Assembly: GCA_004322325.1 (NCBI GenBank)
Contig: SCTP01000059.1
Coordinates: 1-16,680, forward strand
Direction: 5' to 3'
Source of the DNA: Gammaproteobacteria bacterium
GTDB lineage: Bacteria; Pseudomonadota; Gammaproteobacteria; DSM-16500
Length of the DNA: 16,680 nt
Shown here: piece by piece, positions 1 to 10,065 of the stretch
Layout: each line of letters opens with the position of its first letter
Position numbering within the stretch: the first letter of the stretch is position 1
The notes under the pieces: model-generated
What the model saw: only the letters and a program-made list of their open reading frames with translations
Databases searched by the model: none
Told to the model about the DNA's origin: nothing
Position numbers and translations under genes: made by a program

Positions 1-2
1 CT

Positions 3-338
3 TTGTGGGGCTGGTCAAAGCTCAAGGATAATGAATTTCTTGAGTTTGTAAGGTCTCTTCATGATGTTGAAAAAATGACCTGGAATCAAATTAAGCAAGC
101 TGCTGGCGGTCGTTCAAATGGAACGAATAGTCATCCATTACCTATTAATGAATTTTCTAACGAAGCAAAGAAACGCTTATTGGAACTAAAAATTGATGAT
201 GCCGAAGAATTGTTTTCGCTACGCTTGAATAATACGCTTAGGCTATATGGAATTCGTGATGGTCGTGTTCTTAGATTTATTTGGCATGATCCGCATCATG
301 GTAGTAAGGACGGAGCTTATCCAACCAAAAAACGATAG
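3..338 (+). CDS. Conserved hypothetical protein, 3' part of gene (5' end outside window)
   Basis: The frame is open from the window edge to a TAG at 336-338, giving at least 111 residues. The first possible start here is a TTG at position 3, but the sequence begins directly with a conserved-looking W-S-K-L segment, so the real N-terminus probably lies upstream. Visible traits are a WSKLKDNEFLEF opening, an acidic and leucine-rich middle, and the C-terminal pattern RLNNTLRLYGIRDGRVLRF followed by IWHDPHHG and a basic end. From memory this resembles a family of small uncharacterised bacterial proteins with an R-L-x-G-x-x-R-L-Y-G...GRVF-x-x-x-W-x-D-x-x-H signature. No catalytic role is known to me, so no function is assigned. 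No partner gene is evident; the kinase remnant follows after an AT-rich gap. Confidence 0.6.
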   Translation: MWGWSKLKDNEFLEFVRSLHDVEKMTWNQIKQAAGGRSNGTNSHPLPINEFSNEAKKRLLELKIDDAEELFSLRLNNTLRLYGIRDGRVLRFIWHDPHHGSKDGAYPTKKR

Positions 339-523
339 TTTTACCAAGCATGCAGGTGCCTATCAAGCAGTCATCGCCCTTATATAAAGCAGGCCAACGA
401 TGGTTATAAGGGACAATTTCTATTTTTTGAAGGGTGCTCATGGGATAGCCCTGTACATTATTTGATCAAATCTTAAGCTAGGCTCATTATAATATCACTC
501 CCAACGAGAGAGTGAAAAAATAA
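339..523. other. AT-rich intergenic stretch before the kinase remnant
   Basis: I see no convincing gene here. A perfect TATAAT lies at 488-493, but the nearest -35-like element (TTGATC, 462-467) is 20 bp away, so a promoter is only possible. A 19-codon open frame from the ATG at 350 and a 44-codon continuation of the preceding frame (339-473) have no ribosome site or recognisable sequence. The kinase frame (frame of 659) carries several stops here, the last a TAA at 521-523. Confidence 0.4.
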
Positions 524-658
524 ATATATGACAGCAGCACGAAATTTTGCCTTTCCATCCATAGCGGAAAACCATCTTATATCGGCAAAAAAATAGCGAA
601 CTTATCTGAATATGAATTTGCTGCAGAATATCTTGACGCTACCCTTGTTGAAGGGCTG
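524..658 (+). other. Coding-like N-lobe remnant of the kinase, in frame but without a start codon
   Basis: The frame of the downstream kinase stays open from 524, after a TAA at 521-523, and reads protein-like sequence such as SGKPSYIGKKIANLSEYEF before reaching the first in-frame ATG at 659. No ATG, GTG or TTG occurs in this frame in between. The KKI-ANLSEYEF part could be a degenerate beta3-lysine and alphaC region. The distance from it to the hinge (MVMRRMPG) is about 15 residues shorter than usual for protein kinases, which suggests an internal deletion. The only nearby ATG, at 528, is in the +1 frame relative to this one and ends at a TAG (594-596) right after seven A residues. Confidence 0.45.
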
Positions 659-1342
659 ATGGTGATGCGCCGGATGCCTGGAGAGACGTTAGATAAAGTC
701 ATGAAAATGCGAAACTGGACAGTGGAAGAACGGATTGCTATTTCATTGCAAGTAGCCCTCGCTATCCAAAAAGTTCATATGGGCAAGATTGTTCATGGCG
801 ATCTTAAGCCTAAAAATATTTGTGTCGATCCTAATGATAATTTTAAATGTAATGTTATCGATTTTGGTGAAAGCAGACGTCTGACGGAAGAAGGTAAAAC
901 GGCTAGCAGCGATGAGGTAAGAATGACAGTGGAGTATGCCTCGCCTGAACAATTACGTGGTCAAGCGTTAGATCAGAAAAGTGATATGTATTCCTTTGGA
1001 TTGGTGCTCTGTGAAATATGGAATTTGCCTCACCCTTACATTTTCACGTTAGCCAATACAGGTTATTCTCGCGAGATTGCGAAACGTATTACGGAAGACG
1101 CTTCTTTAAAAAAATTGATTGCTTGTTTCAAAAATGAAACAGCACCTGAAGAAATAGTCAATTTAATAAAAAATAATTTATCCTTTAATCTTCATCATCG
1201 TTTTAGCACGATGGAGATGATTAAACGGTTGCAAAATCTAATGCCGGTAAAAAGAAACTTCTTCTTTTTTAAAAAAGAATGCTCAAGTACCCACCCGATA
1301 AGGCAACTCCCTATCCCATCCCCCACCCAGTGCCTTGATTAA
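659..1342 (+). CDS. Eukaryotic-like Ser/Thr protein kinase, C-lobe only (5'-truncated, frameshifted or pseudogene)
   Basis: Read from the ATG at 659, the 227-residue product starts at the kinase hinge (MVMRRMPGETL). It carries the catalytic loop HGDLKPKN (46-53, with Asp48, Lys50 and Asn53), the metal-binding DFG (68-70), an APE-like ASPE (94-97) and the alphaF motif SDMYSFG (108-114). It lacks the glycine-rich loop and a clear VAIK lysine. A purine stretch AAGGG (651-655) lies 3 bases before the ATG. A C-lobe alone should not bind ATP normally, so this is either a decayed gene, a pseudokinase fragment, or the downstream part of a longer protein made by frameshifting (see findings). Eukaryotic-like kinases of this kind are common effectors or signalling proteins in intracellular Legionellales; that role is inference here. 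The last 60 bp overlap the convergent efflux channel gene. Confidence 0.6.
   Translation: MVMRRMPGETLDKVMKMRNWTVEERIAISLQVALAIQKVHMGKIVHGDLKPKNICVDPNDNFKCNVIDFGESRRLTEEGKTASSDEVRMTVEYASPEQLRGQALDQKSDMYSFGLVLCEIWNLPHPYIFTLANTGYSREIAKRITEDASLKKLIACFKNETAPEEIVNLIKNNLSFNLHHRFSTMEMIKRLQNLMPVKRNFFFFKKECSSTHPIRQLPIPSPTQCLD
1262..1279. repeat. 18-bp perfect palindrome TTCTTTTTTAAAAAAGAA
   Basis: The palindrome lies inside the kinase 3' end, 3 bp beyond the stop codon of the minus-strand efflux operon. All arms are A/T apart from one C/G pair, so an RNA hairpin would be weak. It may contribute to transcription termination of the operon, or it may simply follow from the Phe/Lys-rich codons. Confidence 0.35.
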
Positions 1343-2794
1343 TCCAACCGCTGCGGTCATTCTGAGATAATTTATATCAGCCGCATTTTTTTCTGCTGTA
1401 TAAGCCGTCAGTTGGGCGGTGATGACACTGGAATAAGGTACCGTCCCTGATTTGTACTGATTAATGACTAATCTTAACGCTAATCGTGCACTCGCCACCG
1501 CTTTTTCTTGTACCACCGCTTCGTCTTTGAGGATACGCAGCGAAGCGAGATTATCTTCCACATCTTGAAATGCAGTCAGCACCGTTTGGCGATAAGAAGC
1601 AACAGAGGCTTGATAAGTGGCGCGTGAAGCGGCGACGGTCGCTTTGCGTAGGCCGCCATCCAGAATGGTTTCGGCAAGCTGAGGGCCGTAAGACCAACCT
1701 AAGTTGGGCATGGAAAACCAGCGATTATAATTTTGGCCATTCATGGTGGCCGAAGCGTTTAAGGTCAACGTGGGGAAATAAGCCGCGATGGCCACGCCGA
1801 TTTGGGCATTGGCTTGAGCCATTAAGCGTTCTGCTTGAGCGATATCGGGTCGACGTTCCAGCAAAGCGGATGGCACTTCCAATGGGATGGCTGGTGGGGC
1901 AATGTTAGATGGAGAAGGCAGCAGGGCGAAATCAGCGGGTGGGACGCCGATCAAGACAGCAATGGCATGTTCGTATTGGGCACGCGTGATGCCGTTATTA
2001 ATCGCCGCAGCTTGTGCTGCTTCTAGCGCACTTTGTGCTTGCACCACATCGGCAAGGGCAGCTACACCGGATTTATATTGATGACGTGTTAATGCCAATG
2101 ATCGCTGATCGCCCGCTACCGTATCGTTGAGGATTTTTTGATCGGTATCAATCCCGCGCAATTCAAAATAATATTGGGCGAGGGAGGCTTGTTGGGATAA
2201 GCGTGTTGAAGCTAATAAAGCAGCGCTTGATTCCGCACCCGCTTGGCTTGCTTCGACGGAACGGCGCACGCTGCCCCACATATCCGGTTCCCAGGTGCCA
2301 TCGAGGACAAGCGAATGCGTGGTGCTGATGTTATTAGAAGGGCTCGATCCGCTGGTTGAGGTGGCGGTACCCGTTTGTGTACTCGTCGCGGTACCGGTAG
2401 TAGAAGAGCTGACAAAAGAAGACGATCCTGAACTTTGCTTTTCTCGTGTCAACGTGGCGGTGCCGACGAGCGTGGGAAAGTAATTAGCCCGAGCTTCATC
2501 GACTAAGGCTTTCGCTTCTTCGTAATTAGCAGCGGCATTAAGAATAGTTTGATTCGAATGATTTAATTGATCTTCGAGGTGATTTAATTCTGGATCGTGA
2601 AATATTTTCCACCATTCACCGCGATCTTTATCATCACATGGCGCGGCAACTTTCCAATCTTTATTGCCTTTTGCTTCTTTAAAGGCAACTGGTGTGGTGA
2701 CAGTGGGTCGTACATAATCAGGCCCGACTTCGCAAGAGGTGATGAGAAAAACGGTGAAACTTATGAGTAATACATTTTTGTTATAGCGCATCAT
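1283..2794 (-). CDS. RND efflux outer membrane lipoprotein channel (NodT/OprM family, OpmB-like)
   Basis: This 503-residue protein is the outer-membrane exit duct of the tripartite pump encoded upstream. It starts with a lipoprotein signal whose lipobox is LITSC (Cys21), followed by the family hallmark EVGPDYVRP and WWKIFHDPELN. Two OEP repeats follow, including LLERRPDIAQAERLMAQANAQIGVAIAAYFPTL-type sequence (split here by the second repeat start) and a typical LGGGW near the end, followed by a 10-residue tail. The start is supported by an AAGGAA ribosome site a few bases upstream of tandem ATG codons at 2794; the first 14 bp overlap the end of mdtC, implying translational coupling. Residues 121-159, in the predicted first extracellular beta-hairpin, are unusually Ser/Thr/Gly-rich, with an 8-residue tandem repeat. 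The last 60 bp overlap the kinase gene tail to tail. Confidence in the family is high; the drugs carried are unknown. Confidence 0.93.
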   Translation of the reverse strand: MMRYNKNVLLISFTVFLITSCEVGPDYVRPTVTTPVAFKEAKGNKDWKVAAPCDDKDRGEWWKIFHDPELNHLEDQLNHSNQTILNAAANYEEAKALVDEARANYFPTLVGTATLTREKQSSGSSSFVSSSTTGTATSTQTGTATSTSGSSPSNNISTTHSLVLDGTWEPDMWGSVRRSVEASQAGAESSAALLASTRLSQQASLAQYYFELRGIDTDQKILNDTVAGDQRSLALTRHQYKSGVAALADVVQAQSALEAAQAAAINNGITRAQYEHAIAVLIGVPPADFALLPSPSNIAPPAIPLEVPSALLERRPDIAQAERLMAQANAQIGVAIAAYFPTLTLNASATMNGQNYNRWFSMPNLGWSYGPQLAETILDGGLRKATVAASRATYQASVASYRQTVLTAFQDVEDNLASLRILKDEAVVQEKAVASARLALRLVINQYKSGTVPYSSVITAQLTAYTAEKNAADINYLRMTAAVGLIKALGGGWDRELPYRVGT

Positions 2795-5700
2795 CTGTTT
2801 TCCTTTTCTGTTGCCACCATTTACTATAACGTTCCAGCATCAGATAAATCACGGGTGTGGTATACAACGTTAACATCTGACTCACAATTAATCCGCCCAC
2901 AATCGCAATGCCCAGCGGCTGTCGTAATTCTGATCCTAATCCAATACCAAACACGAGTGGTAAGGCACCAAACAAAGCCGCCATCGTGGTCATCATAATC
3001 GGTCGAAAACGTAATAATGCGGCTTGATAAATCGCTTCACGCGGTGTTTTGTTTTCGGTGCGTTCAACATGCAAAGCAAAATCAATCATCATGATCGCAT
3101 TTTTTTTCACGATCCCAATCAGCAGAATAATCCCAATTAAGGCAATGATGCTTAATTCTGTGCGTGTCAGTAATAACGCCAACAAAGCACCTACACCAGC
3201 AGAGGGTAGCGTAGAAAGAATGGTGATAGGATGAATGAGGCTTTCATACAACATTCCCAATACCACATAGACCGCAAATAAAGCCGCCAAGATCAAATAA
3301 GGTTCGCTTGATAATGATGCTTTAAACGCTTGCGCTGTTCCTTGAAAATCGCCGTGAATGCTTGCGGGTAAATGCATTTTTTTGACGGTCTGCGCGACTA
3401 AATTAACCGCATCACCCAACGCCACGCCTGGTAATAAATTAAATGATAACGTCGCGGCTGGCGCTTGGCCTTGATGATTAACTGCAAGCAAAGTAGAAGA
3501 AGGAGCAAAGGTGGTAAAAGCAGAGAGAGGCACTGCTTTGCCAGTCGAAGAAAGCACGTAAATGTCATTGAGCGTTTCAGGACGCTGCCAATAACGTGGC
3601 GCGACTTCCATCACGACGTGATATTGATTCATCGGTGTATACATGGTCGATACTTGCTCTTGCCCGAACGCACTGTATAACGTCTTATCGATTTGCTCGG
3701 AGGTGATACTGAAGCGAGAAGCAGTATCGTGATCAATATTCACAAAGACTTGTAAACCTCGATCACGCTGATCACTGTTAACATCCGCCACGCCAGGTAA
3801 TTTTGCCAATTGCTCTTTAACGATTGGCGTGATGTCGTTTAATACTTTTAATTGATCGGCGGATAAAGTGTATTGAAACTGGGCGTTGCCTTGTCTGCCG
3901 CCCACTAATAAATCTTGTGCTGATTGTAAAAATAATTTTGCTCCCATGACTGTTGCTAATTTGCTGCGTAATCGATTAATGACACTATCTGCTGAAGTGC
4001 GATGCCGCTCAGGGAGTGATTTTAAGGTGATGAAGATAGAGCCTGAACTCACCGTGGTGCCGCCCACAAAACCGACAACATGCTGAACGGCAGGATCTTG
4101 CTGGATAATGTGCACATAGTCAGCAAGGATTTTTTGCATGGCTTGAAATGAAATGTCTTGTTCAGATTGAATGGCACCCGTAATGCGGCCGGTATCTTGT
4201 TGCGGAAAGAATCCTTTTGGCACAACGACGTATAAAAAAATACTAAATACGATTGTTGCGATCGTTAAGGCTAACATGAGCTTAGGATGATGCAATGACC
4301 AAGCCAAGCTGCGTTCATAACGATCTTTCACTCGATTAAGCAAGCGTACGAAAAAGTGCTGATTTTCATCGTGCTGGGTGTTAAGTACGCGTGCACACAT
4401 GGCGGGGGTGACGGTGAGAGAGACGATCATGGAGATAAAAATAGCCACCGCTAAAGTAACAGAAAACTCGCGGAATAAACGGCCGACGAGACCGCCCATC
4501 AATAAAATAGGAATGAAGACGGCGATTAACGAAAGACTCATGGATAAAACCGTGAAGCCGACTTCTTTTGCTCCCTCGAGAGCGGCTTGTAACGGCGGTA
4601 TACCCATTTCCATGTGACGCGTGATGTTTTCGAGCACGACAACAGCATCATCGACAACAAAGCCAGTGGCAATCGTGAGTGCCATCAGCGATAAGTTATC
4701 AAGACTGTAACCGAGTAAGTACATCGCTCCAAATGTTCCAATTAAAGAAAGGGGCACAGCAATGCCGGGAATGAGCATGGCGCGTAGATTGCCAAGAAAT
4801 AAATAACTGACGATGACGACTAACAACATCGCGATGACGAGGGTGGCTTCTACATCATGCAAGGAAGTGCGGATAGTTTGCGTGCGATCCATCATCACGG
4901 TCATATCGATATCGGCTGGAATAGAGGCTTTTAGTTGCGGCAAGATAGCGCTAACTTGATCAATCGTATTAATCACATTTGCGCCAGGCGATTTAAATAA
5001 GACTAACAGTACCGCTGGTTTGCCATCCGATAAGCCTGCATTACGCAAATCTTCAACCGAATCGGTAACGTCAGCCACATCCGATATTCTCACCGGACTG
5101 TTATTGCGATAGGTAATAATAAGCGGTGCATATTCGCGGGCTTTGAAGAGTTGATCATTGAGCATGATATCGGATAGCTGTGTATCGCTAGCAATCTGAC
5201 CTTTGGCGAGATGGCGATTGGCGGCAGTAATTGCATTGGCGACATCAGGTAAGCCAATGCCAAGTTTGTTTAATATAGTGGGATTCAGTTCAACGCGCAC
5301 GCCAGGTAGCGAACTGCCGCCTACCATCACTTGGCCGATACCATTCACTTGCGATAATTTTTGCTGCAAGATGGTGGAGGCAGCATCATAGAGTTGGCCA
5401 GTGGAATATTTATCAGAGGTTAAAGATAAAATCATGATGGGCGCATCCGCTGGATTGACTTTGCGATAAGTGGGGCTGCTGGGCAAATTCGCTGGCAACT
5501 GACTGCTGGCGGCATTGATGGCAGCTTGCACATCGCGCGCGGCGCCGTCGATATCGCGTGATAAATCAAATTGCAAGGTGATACGGGTGGAACCAAGACT
5601 GCTGGCGGAGGTCATTTGAGTGATGCCAGCGATGTGGCCAAGTTGTGTTTCTAGCGGTGTGGCGACGGAGGTGGCCATCACTTCTGCACTGGCGCCGGGA

Positions 5701-5852
5701 AGCGCGCCTTGGACCATGATGGTGGGAAAATCCACTTGCGGCAGCGGGGCAACGGGCAATATGTTGAAAGCAACCATGCCAGCGATCGCTAACCCGAGTG
5801 CGAGTAAGGTGGTGGCAATGGGGCGCAGAATAAACGGAGCGGAAAGATTCAT
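2781..5852 (-). CDS. mdtC: RND multidrug efflux transporter subunit MdtC (MuxC-like)
   Basis: This inner-membrane proton/drug antiporter has 1023 residues, close to E. coli MdtC (about 1025). The N-terminal [38 protein letters not shown] and [14 protein letters not shown] segments match MdtC closely. The TM4 proton-relay pair is present as [14 protein letters not shown] (Asp401/Asp402), together with the TM10 Lys917 in IVKKNAIM and Arg948 in LLRFRPI, so proton coupling looks intact. It starts at 5852 with an ATGA overlap on the mdtB stop and overlaps the outer-membrane factor gene by 14 bp. In E. coli, MdtB and MdtC assemble into a mixed trimer with distinct roles; the same is expected here since both subunits are kept. 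Confidence 0.95.
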   Translation of the reverse strand: MNLSAPFILRPIATTLLALGLAIAGMVAFNILPVAPLPQVDFPTIMVQGALPGASAEVMATSVATPLETQLGHIAGITQMTSASSLGSTRITLQFDLSRDIDGAARDVQAAINAASSQLPANLPSSPTYRKVNPADAPIMILSLTSDKYSTGQLYDAASTILQQKLSQVNGIGQVMVGGSSLPGVRVELNPTILNKLGIGLPDVANAITAANRHLAKGQIASDTQLSDIMLNDQLFKAREYAPLIITYRNNSPVRISDVADVTDSVEDLRNAGLSDGKPAVLLVLFKSPGANVINTIDQVSAILPQLKASIPADIDMTVMMDRTQTIRTSLHDVEATLVIAMLLVVIVSYLFLGNLRAMLIPGIAVPLSLIGTFGAMYLLGYSLDNLSLMALTIATGFVVDDAVVVLENITRHMEMGIPPLQAALEGAKEVGFTVLSMSLSLIAVFIPILLMGGLVGRLFREFSVTLAVAIFISMIVSLTVTPAMCARVLNTQHDENQHFFVRLLNRVKDRYERSLAWSLHHPKLMLALTIATIVFSIFLYVVVPKGFFPQQDTGRITGAIQSEQDISFQAMQKILADYVHIIQQDPAVQHVVGFVGGTTVSSGSIFITLKSLPERHRTSADSVINRLRSKLATVMGAKLFLQSAQDLLVGGRQGNAQFQYTLSADQLKVLNDITPIVKEQLAKLPGVADVNSDQRDRGLQVFVNIDHDTASRFSITSEQIDKTLYSAFGQEQVSTMYTPMNQYHVVMEVAPRYWQRPETLNDIYVLSSTGKAVPLSAFTTFAPSSTLLAVNHQGQAPAATLSFNLLPGVALGDAVNLVAQTVKKMHLPASIHGDFQGTAQAFKASLSSEPYLILAALFAVYVVLGMLYESLIHPITILSTLPSAGVGALLALLLTRTELSIIALIGIILLIGIVKKNAIMMIDFALHVERTENKTPREAIYQAALLRFRPIMMTTMAALFGALPLVFGIGLGSELRQPLGIAIVGGLIVSQMLTLYTTPVIYLMLERYSKWWQQKRKTDDAL

Positions 5853-8800
5853 TTCATCACCTTACGCGCAAGACGGTCGAAGGTGAGATAAATCACGGGG
5901 GTGGTATAAAGCGTCAGCAATTGACTGACGATTAACCCGCCGATAATGGCGATACCCAATGGCTGGCGCAATTCGGCTCCCATACCCGTCCCGAGTGCGA
6001 GGGGAACAGCCCCTAACATGGAAGCCATGGTGGTCATGAGAATAGGGCGAAAACGTAACAAAGCAGCATCGTAAATGGCTTCATACGGCGGCTTTTTGTA
6101 TTTGCGTTCTTGTTCAAGGGCAAAGTCGATCATCATAATCGCATTTTTCATCACAATCCCAATCAGCAAAATAATGCCGATGAGCGCTATCACGGTTAAA
6201 TCATTATTAGTTAAAAAGAGAGCGAATAAAGCCCCCATGCCAGCAGAAGGGAGGGTGGATAAGATGGTAATGGGATGAATATAACTTTCATATAACACGC
6301 CAAGTACAATGTAGACGACAATGATGGAGGCCAGAATCAACCAGCTTTCATTGCGCAGCGAATTTTGAAAAATCTTAGCGGATCCTTCAAAACTGGTTTG
6401 GACACTTTCAGGAATATGCAGCGTTTGTTTCGTTTGATCGATTGTTTTGATGGCATCGCCTAATGCGGCATTGGGCGCAAGATTGAAAGAAATCGTTGCC
6501 ACGGGAAATTGATTTTGACGATTAATCACTAGTGGCCCCAGTTGTTGGGATAATCGAACAAACGTGCTTAAGGGAACGACACCGTTCGAAGTTAAGTAAA
6601 TATCATTCAGTGCATTGGGACCTTGTTGTAATTTAGGCAAGCTTTCTAAAATAACGTGATATTGATTGCGTTGCGTAAATATCGTGGAAACTTGCCGTTG
6701 GCCAAAGGCATCGTACAAGGTGTCGTCGATGGTTTGCATGTCGATACCTAATCGCGAAGCGGTATCACGATCAACGGTGATCACGGTCTGCAAGCCTAAA
6801 TTCTGTTGGTCGCTCGCCACATCGCGCAAGACGGGGGATTGATGTAATTGGGCAACTAAACGGGACGTCCATTTTGCTACTTCACTGGTATCGGGGGAAC
6901 CGACACTGTATTGATATTGGGTGCGACTGATGCGGGTATCGATGGATAAGTCTTGCACCGGTTGTAGGTAAAGTGTCGCGCCGGGTACTTGTGCAAGTGA
7001 TGGCCCTAAGCGGTGAATGATATCGATGGCGCTGGCATGACGTTCAGCTAAAGGTTTGAGCGTGATTAACATGCGGCCACTATTTAACGTGGTGTTAGTG
7101 CCATCAATCCCGATAAAAGAAGAGATATTGGCAACATCGGGGTCTTGCAATACCGCCCGCGCTAATGCTTGTTGACGTTCGGCCATGGCAGGAAAGGAAA
7201 TGGATTGGGACGCTTCAGAAATACCAAGAATCACGCCGGTATCTTGTAACGGAAAAAATCCTTTGGGAATGACATAAAATAAGACGCCGGTGATGAAGAG
7301 TGTCGCAAAGGCAATCGTCAATGTTAGTGGTTGATGTTCGAGAATCCATCGGAGTGATAAACCGTAACGTTCTACTACTTGCTGCTGTATCGCTAAACTT
7401 TTACGTTCAAACCAACTCATTTCTTTGATTTGATGCCGACGCAAGATGCGTGAGCATAACATGGGGGTGAGGGTTAAAGAGACAAAGGCAGAAATTAAAA
7501 TAGTAATAGAGAGCGTTAAGGCAAATTCACGGAATAAACGGCCGACGACATCAGCCATAAAGAGTAAGGGAATCAGTACACCGATGAGGGAGACAGTGAG
7601 GGATAAAATAGTAAAACCAATTTGTTCAGCGCCTTTTAATGCCGCTTTAAAAGGCGTGTAGCCTTCTTCGATATAACGAGAAATATTTTCGATCATCACA
7701 ATGGCATCATCGACGACAAAACCAGCGGCGATGGTGAGTGCCATTAAGCTTAGGTTGTTTAAACTAAACCCTAGCAAATACATCAAACTAAACGTGCCGA
7801 TCAGTGAGAGGGGGACAGAAATGCTTGGAATGAGCGTGGCGGACACATTGCGGAGAAATAGAAAGATGACGAGGACGACTAAGAGTACGGAGAGTAATAA
7901 TTCATATTGTACATCGGTGACGGAAGCACGAATTGTGACAGTGCGATCGGTGAGAACCGAGACATCGATATTAGCAGGCAGGGTAGAACGTAGTTGCGTG
8001 AGTAAGGCTTTCACGCGATTAGCCACATCAATCACATTGGCACCGGGTTGTCGTTGAATATTCATGATGACAGCGGGAGTGCTATTCATCCACGCGGCAA
8101 GCATCACATTTTCTGCCCCATCGGTTACTTGAGCAACGTCTGATACACGAACCGGTGCGCCGTTGTTGTAAGAGATGATTAGGGGTCGGTAATCAGCGGC
8201 AGATAAGAGTTGGTCGTTAGCATTAATGGTGTAAGCCAAACTGGGGCCATCAAAACTGCCTTTAGCAGCATTGACATTGGCGGTGTTGATGACAGAGCGT
8301 AAATCTTCGAGGTTTAAATGATAAGCAGATAAAGCCATCGGGTTGACTTGAATACGTACAGCAGGACGTTGGCCGCCGCTGATGCTGACTAAACCGACAC
8401 CGGTTTGCTGGGAAATTTTTTGCGCTAAACGTGTTTCTGCATAATCTTCTACTTGGGGGAGAGATAATACATTAGAAGTTAAAGCTAGTGTAATGATAGG
8501 CGTGTCAGCGGGATTGACTTTACTATAAACCGGCGGATTCGGCAGGCCCGTGGGCAAGTAGCTGGTGGCGGCATTAATAGCGGCTTGCACTTCTTGTTCC
8601 GCGACGTCTAAGCTCATATCAAGCGTAAATTGCAGCACAATCAGAGAAGCGCCGCGCGAACTCGTCGATGTCATTTGGACAAGCCCCGCCATTTGGCCAA
8701 ATTGCCGCTCAAGCGGTGCGGTGACGGAAGTGGTCATCACGTCAGGACTGGCGCCAGGATAAAAGGTGGCGACTTGGATAGTGGGATATTCAACTTCTGG

Positions 8801-8911
8801 TAAAGAGGAGACGGGTAGTAATCGATAAGCAAGAATACCGGTTAATAAAATCGCCAACATCAGTAGTGAGGTAGCGATGGAGCGGATAATAAAAGGGCCG
8901 GATAAACTCAT
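5849..8911 (-). CDS. mdtB: RND multidrug efflux transporter subunit MdtB (MuxB-like)
   Basis: The 1020-residue RND protein has the MdtB signatures [39 protein letters not shown] split across the first periplasmic region, [13 protein letters not shown] and [12 protein letters not shown]. The TM4 Asp401/Asp402 ([14 protein letters not shown]), TM10 Lys922 (MKNAIMM) and Arg953 are all present. It lacks the N-terminal extension of about 20 residues found in E. coli MdtB (about 1040). Translation starts at the ATG of 8911, which overlaps the mdtA TGA as ATGA, and its own TGA overlaps the mdtC ATG in the same way, so the three proteins should be made in coupled amounts. It is assigned as MdtB rather than MdtC by sequence and by its first position in the pump pair. 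Confidence 0.95.
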   Translation of the reverse strand: MSLSGPFIIRSIATSLLMLAILLTGILAYRLLPVSSLPEVEYPTIQVATFYPGASPDVMTTSVTAPLERQFGQMAGLVQMTSTSSRGASLIVLQFTLDMSLDVAEQEVQAAINAATSYLPTGLPNPPVYSKVNPADTPIITLALTSNVLSLPQVEDYAETRLAQKISQQTGVGLVSISGGQRPAVRIQVNPMALSAYHLNLEDLRSVINTANVNAAKGSFDGPSLAYTINANDQLLSAADYRPLIISYNNGAPVRVSDVAQVTDGAENVMLAAWMNSTPAVIMNIQRQPGANVIDVANRVKALLTQLRSTLPANIDVSVLTDRTVTIRASVTDVQYELLLSVLLVVLVIFLFLRNVSATLIPSISVPLSLIGTFSLMYLLGFSLNNLSLMALTIAAGFVVDDAIVMIENISRYIEEGYTPFKAALKGAEQIGFTILSLTVSLIGVLIPLLFMADVVGRLFREFALTLSITILISAFVSLTLTPMLCSRILRRHQIKEMSWFERKSLAIQQQVVERYGLSLRWILEHQPLTLTIAFATLFITGVLFYVIPKGFFPLQDTGVILGISEASQSISFPAMAERQQALARAVLQDPDVANISSFIGIDGTNTTLNSGRMLITLKPLAERHASAIDIIHRLGPSLAQVPGATLYLQPVQDLSIDTRISRTQYQYSVGSPDTSEVAKWTSRLVAQLHQSPVLRDVASDQQNLGLQTVITVDRDTASRLGIDMQTIDDTLYDAFGQRQVSTIFTQRNQYHVILESLPKLQQGPNALNDIYLTSNGVVPLSTFVRLSQQLGPLVINRQNQFPVATISFNLAPNAALGDAIKTIDQTKQTLHIPESVQTSFEGSAKIFQNSLRNESWLILASIIVVYIVLGVLYESYIHPITILSTLPSAGMGALFALFLTNNDLTVIALIGIILLIGIVMKNAIMMIDFALEQERKYKKPPYEAIYDAALLRFRPILMTTMASMLGAVPLALGTGMGAELRQPLGIAIIGGLIVSQLLTLYTTPVIYLTFDRLARKVMK

Positions 8912-10065
8912 GCGAAAAAGCGCCGTTTACGTTTAGTATCGCTATCGGTGATGACAGCGGCCCCATCCACTAGGTTATCTCCTCCCATCACGACCACGGA
9001 TTGACCGGGTGAAACGCCGGAGGTGATCACGGTGTCATCGCCGACTGTCACGCCTACCGTGATGGGTTTAGTGCTGACCGTGGAATCTTTATTGAGTACA
9101 TAAACAAACGCTCCTTTCGTACTATTTTGTACGGCGGCAGTGGGTACGACGGTAGCTTGCGGAAGCGTGTTGACGAGCAACTGAATGTTAACAAATTGAC
9201 TGGGGAATAATCGATTTTGAGCATTGTCAAATATCGCTCGTAATTTAACGGTACCCGTGGTTGGATCAATCTGGTTGTCAAGGGTGACTAATCGTCCCAC
9301 CGCTAATTGCTCATTTTGTTGACGATCAAAGGCTTCTACGCGCAAAATTTTACCCGCATTAATCTGTTCCATCACTTCAGGAATATTATCTTCCGGAATG
9401 GAAAACAAGACAGTAATAGGATTCAGCGTGGTGACGACGGCGATACCATTCGTATCCGAGACTTGCACAACATTGCCTGGATCCACCAAGCGTAAACCGA
9501 TACGGCCATCGGTAGGGGAGGTAATGCGGCAATAAATTAAATTCACTTTCACGGCTTCAATTAAGCCTTGGTCAGTTTTCACTGTCCCTTGATATTGTTT
9601 AACCAACGATTGTTGTGTGGCATACGTTTGTTGAGAAACGGAATCTTGTCGCCAGAGGGTTTTATAACGTTTAAGATCGACCAACGCATTATCCAGTAAA
9701 GCTTGATCGCGTAATAATTGTCCTTCGTACTGTAGCAGTTGCGCCTCGTAAGGTCGTGGATCGATCTCAGCCAGCACATCGCCTGCTTTCACCATTTGCC
9801 CTTCATGAAATAAAACGCGAATGAGTTGACCATTAATCTGGGTGCGGACGGTGATCGTGCGGGTCGGGGTGACAGAGCCAAGGGCGGACAAATAAACCGG
9901 CACATCTCTCGTGCGTGCCTTGGCTACGACAACGGCAGTCGGGGGTGCACTCTGGTGATTTTTTTTGAAGACAATGAGCTGTCTGCCAAGACCAAGCGTG
10001 ACGGCAATGATTAATATCACCAGCCAAAAATCGAGCCGACGATGGAATGGCGTGTGTGCATTCAT
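8908..10065 (-). CDS. mdtA: RND efflux periplasmic adaptor MdtA (MuxA-like membrane fusion protein)
   Basis: The 385-residue adaptor links the RND pump to the outer-membrane channel. It has a single N-terminal membrane anchor (about residues 12-30, no lipobox), then a lipoyl-type half (about 72-102, [20 protein letters not shown]), an alpha-hairpin (about 103-170), the second lipoyl half ([20 protein letters not shown]) and a beta-barrel with [16 protein letters not shown] and LFPSQFVN. These match the MdtA/HlyD family well. It ends in a basic stretch TKRKRRFFA. The ATG at 10065 is preceded by AAAGGAAA about 15 bases upstream, a long spacing. It is the first gene of the operon and is transcribed away from the MFS gene across a 140-bp divergent gap. 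Confidence 0.95.
   Translation of the reverse strand: MNAHTPFHRRLDFWLVILIIAVTLGLGRQLIVFKKNHQSAPPTAVVVAKARTRDVPVYLSALGSVTPTRTITVRTQINGQLIRVLFHEGQMVKAGDVLAEIDPRPYEAQLLQYEGQLLRDQALLDNALVDLKRYKTLWRQDSVSQQTYATQQSLVKQYQGTVKTDQGLIEAVKVNLIYCRITSPTDGRIGLRLVDPGNVVQVSDTNGIAVVTTLNPITVLFSIPEDNIPEVMEQINAGKILRVEAFDRQQNEQLAVGRLVTLDNQIDPTTGTVKLRAIFDNAQNRLFPSQFVNIQLLVNTLPQATVVPTAAVQNSTKGAFVYVLNKDSTVSTKPITVGVTVGDDTVITSGVSPGQSVVVMGGDNLVDGAAVITDSDTKRKRRFFA

Noticed and set aside
339..473. Open frame continuing in phase after the TAG of the first gene (44 codons)
   Set aside because: It has no start codon or ribosome site, and the sequence is not recognisable; read-through of the stop cannot be supported.
462..493. 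Promoter for the kinase with a perfect TATAAT at 488-493
   Set aside because: The best -35 is only TTGATC at 20-bp spacing, and the gene behind it is probably defective.
1570..8762. Several plus-strand open frames of 60-118 codons across the efflux operon, and similar frames on either strand opposite other genes
   Set aside because: All lie opposite strongly conserved genes, and none has recognisable protein character.
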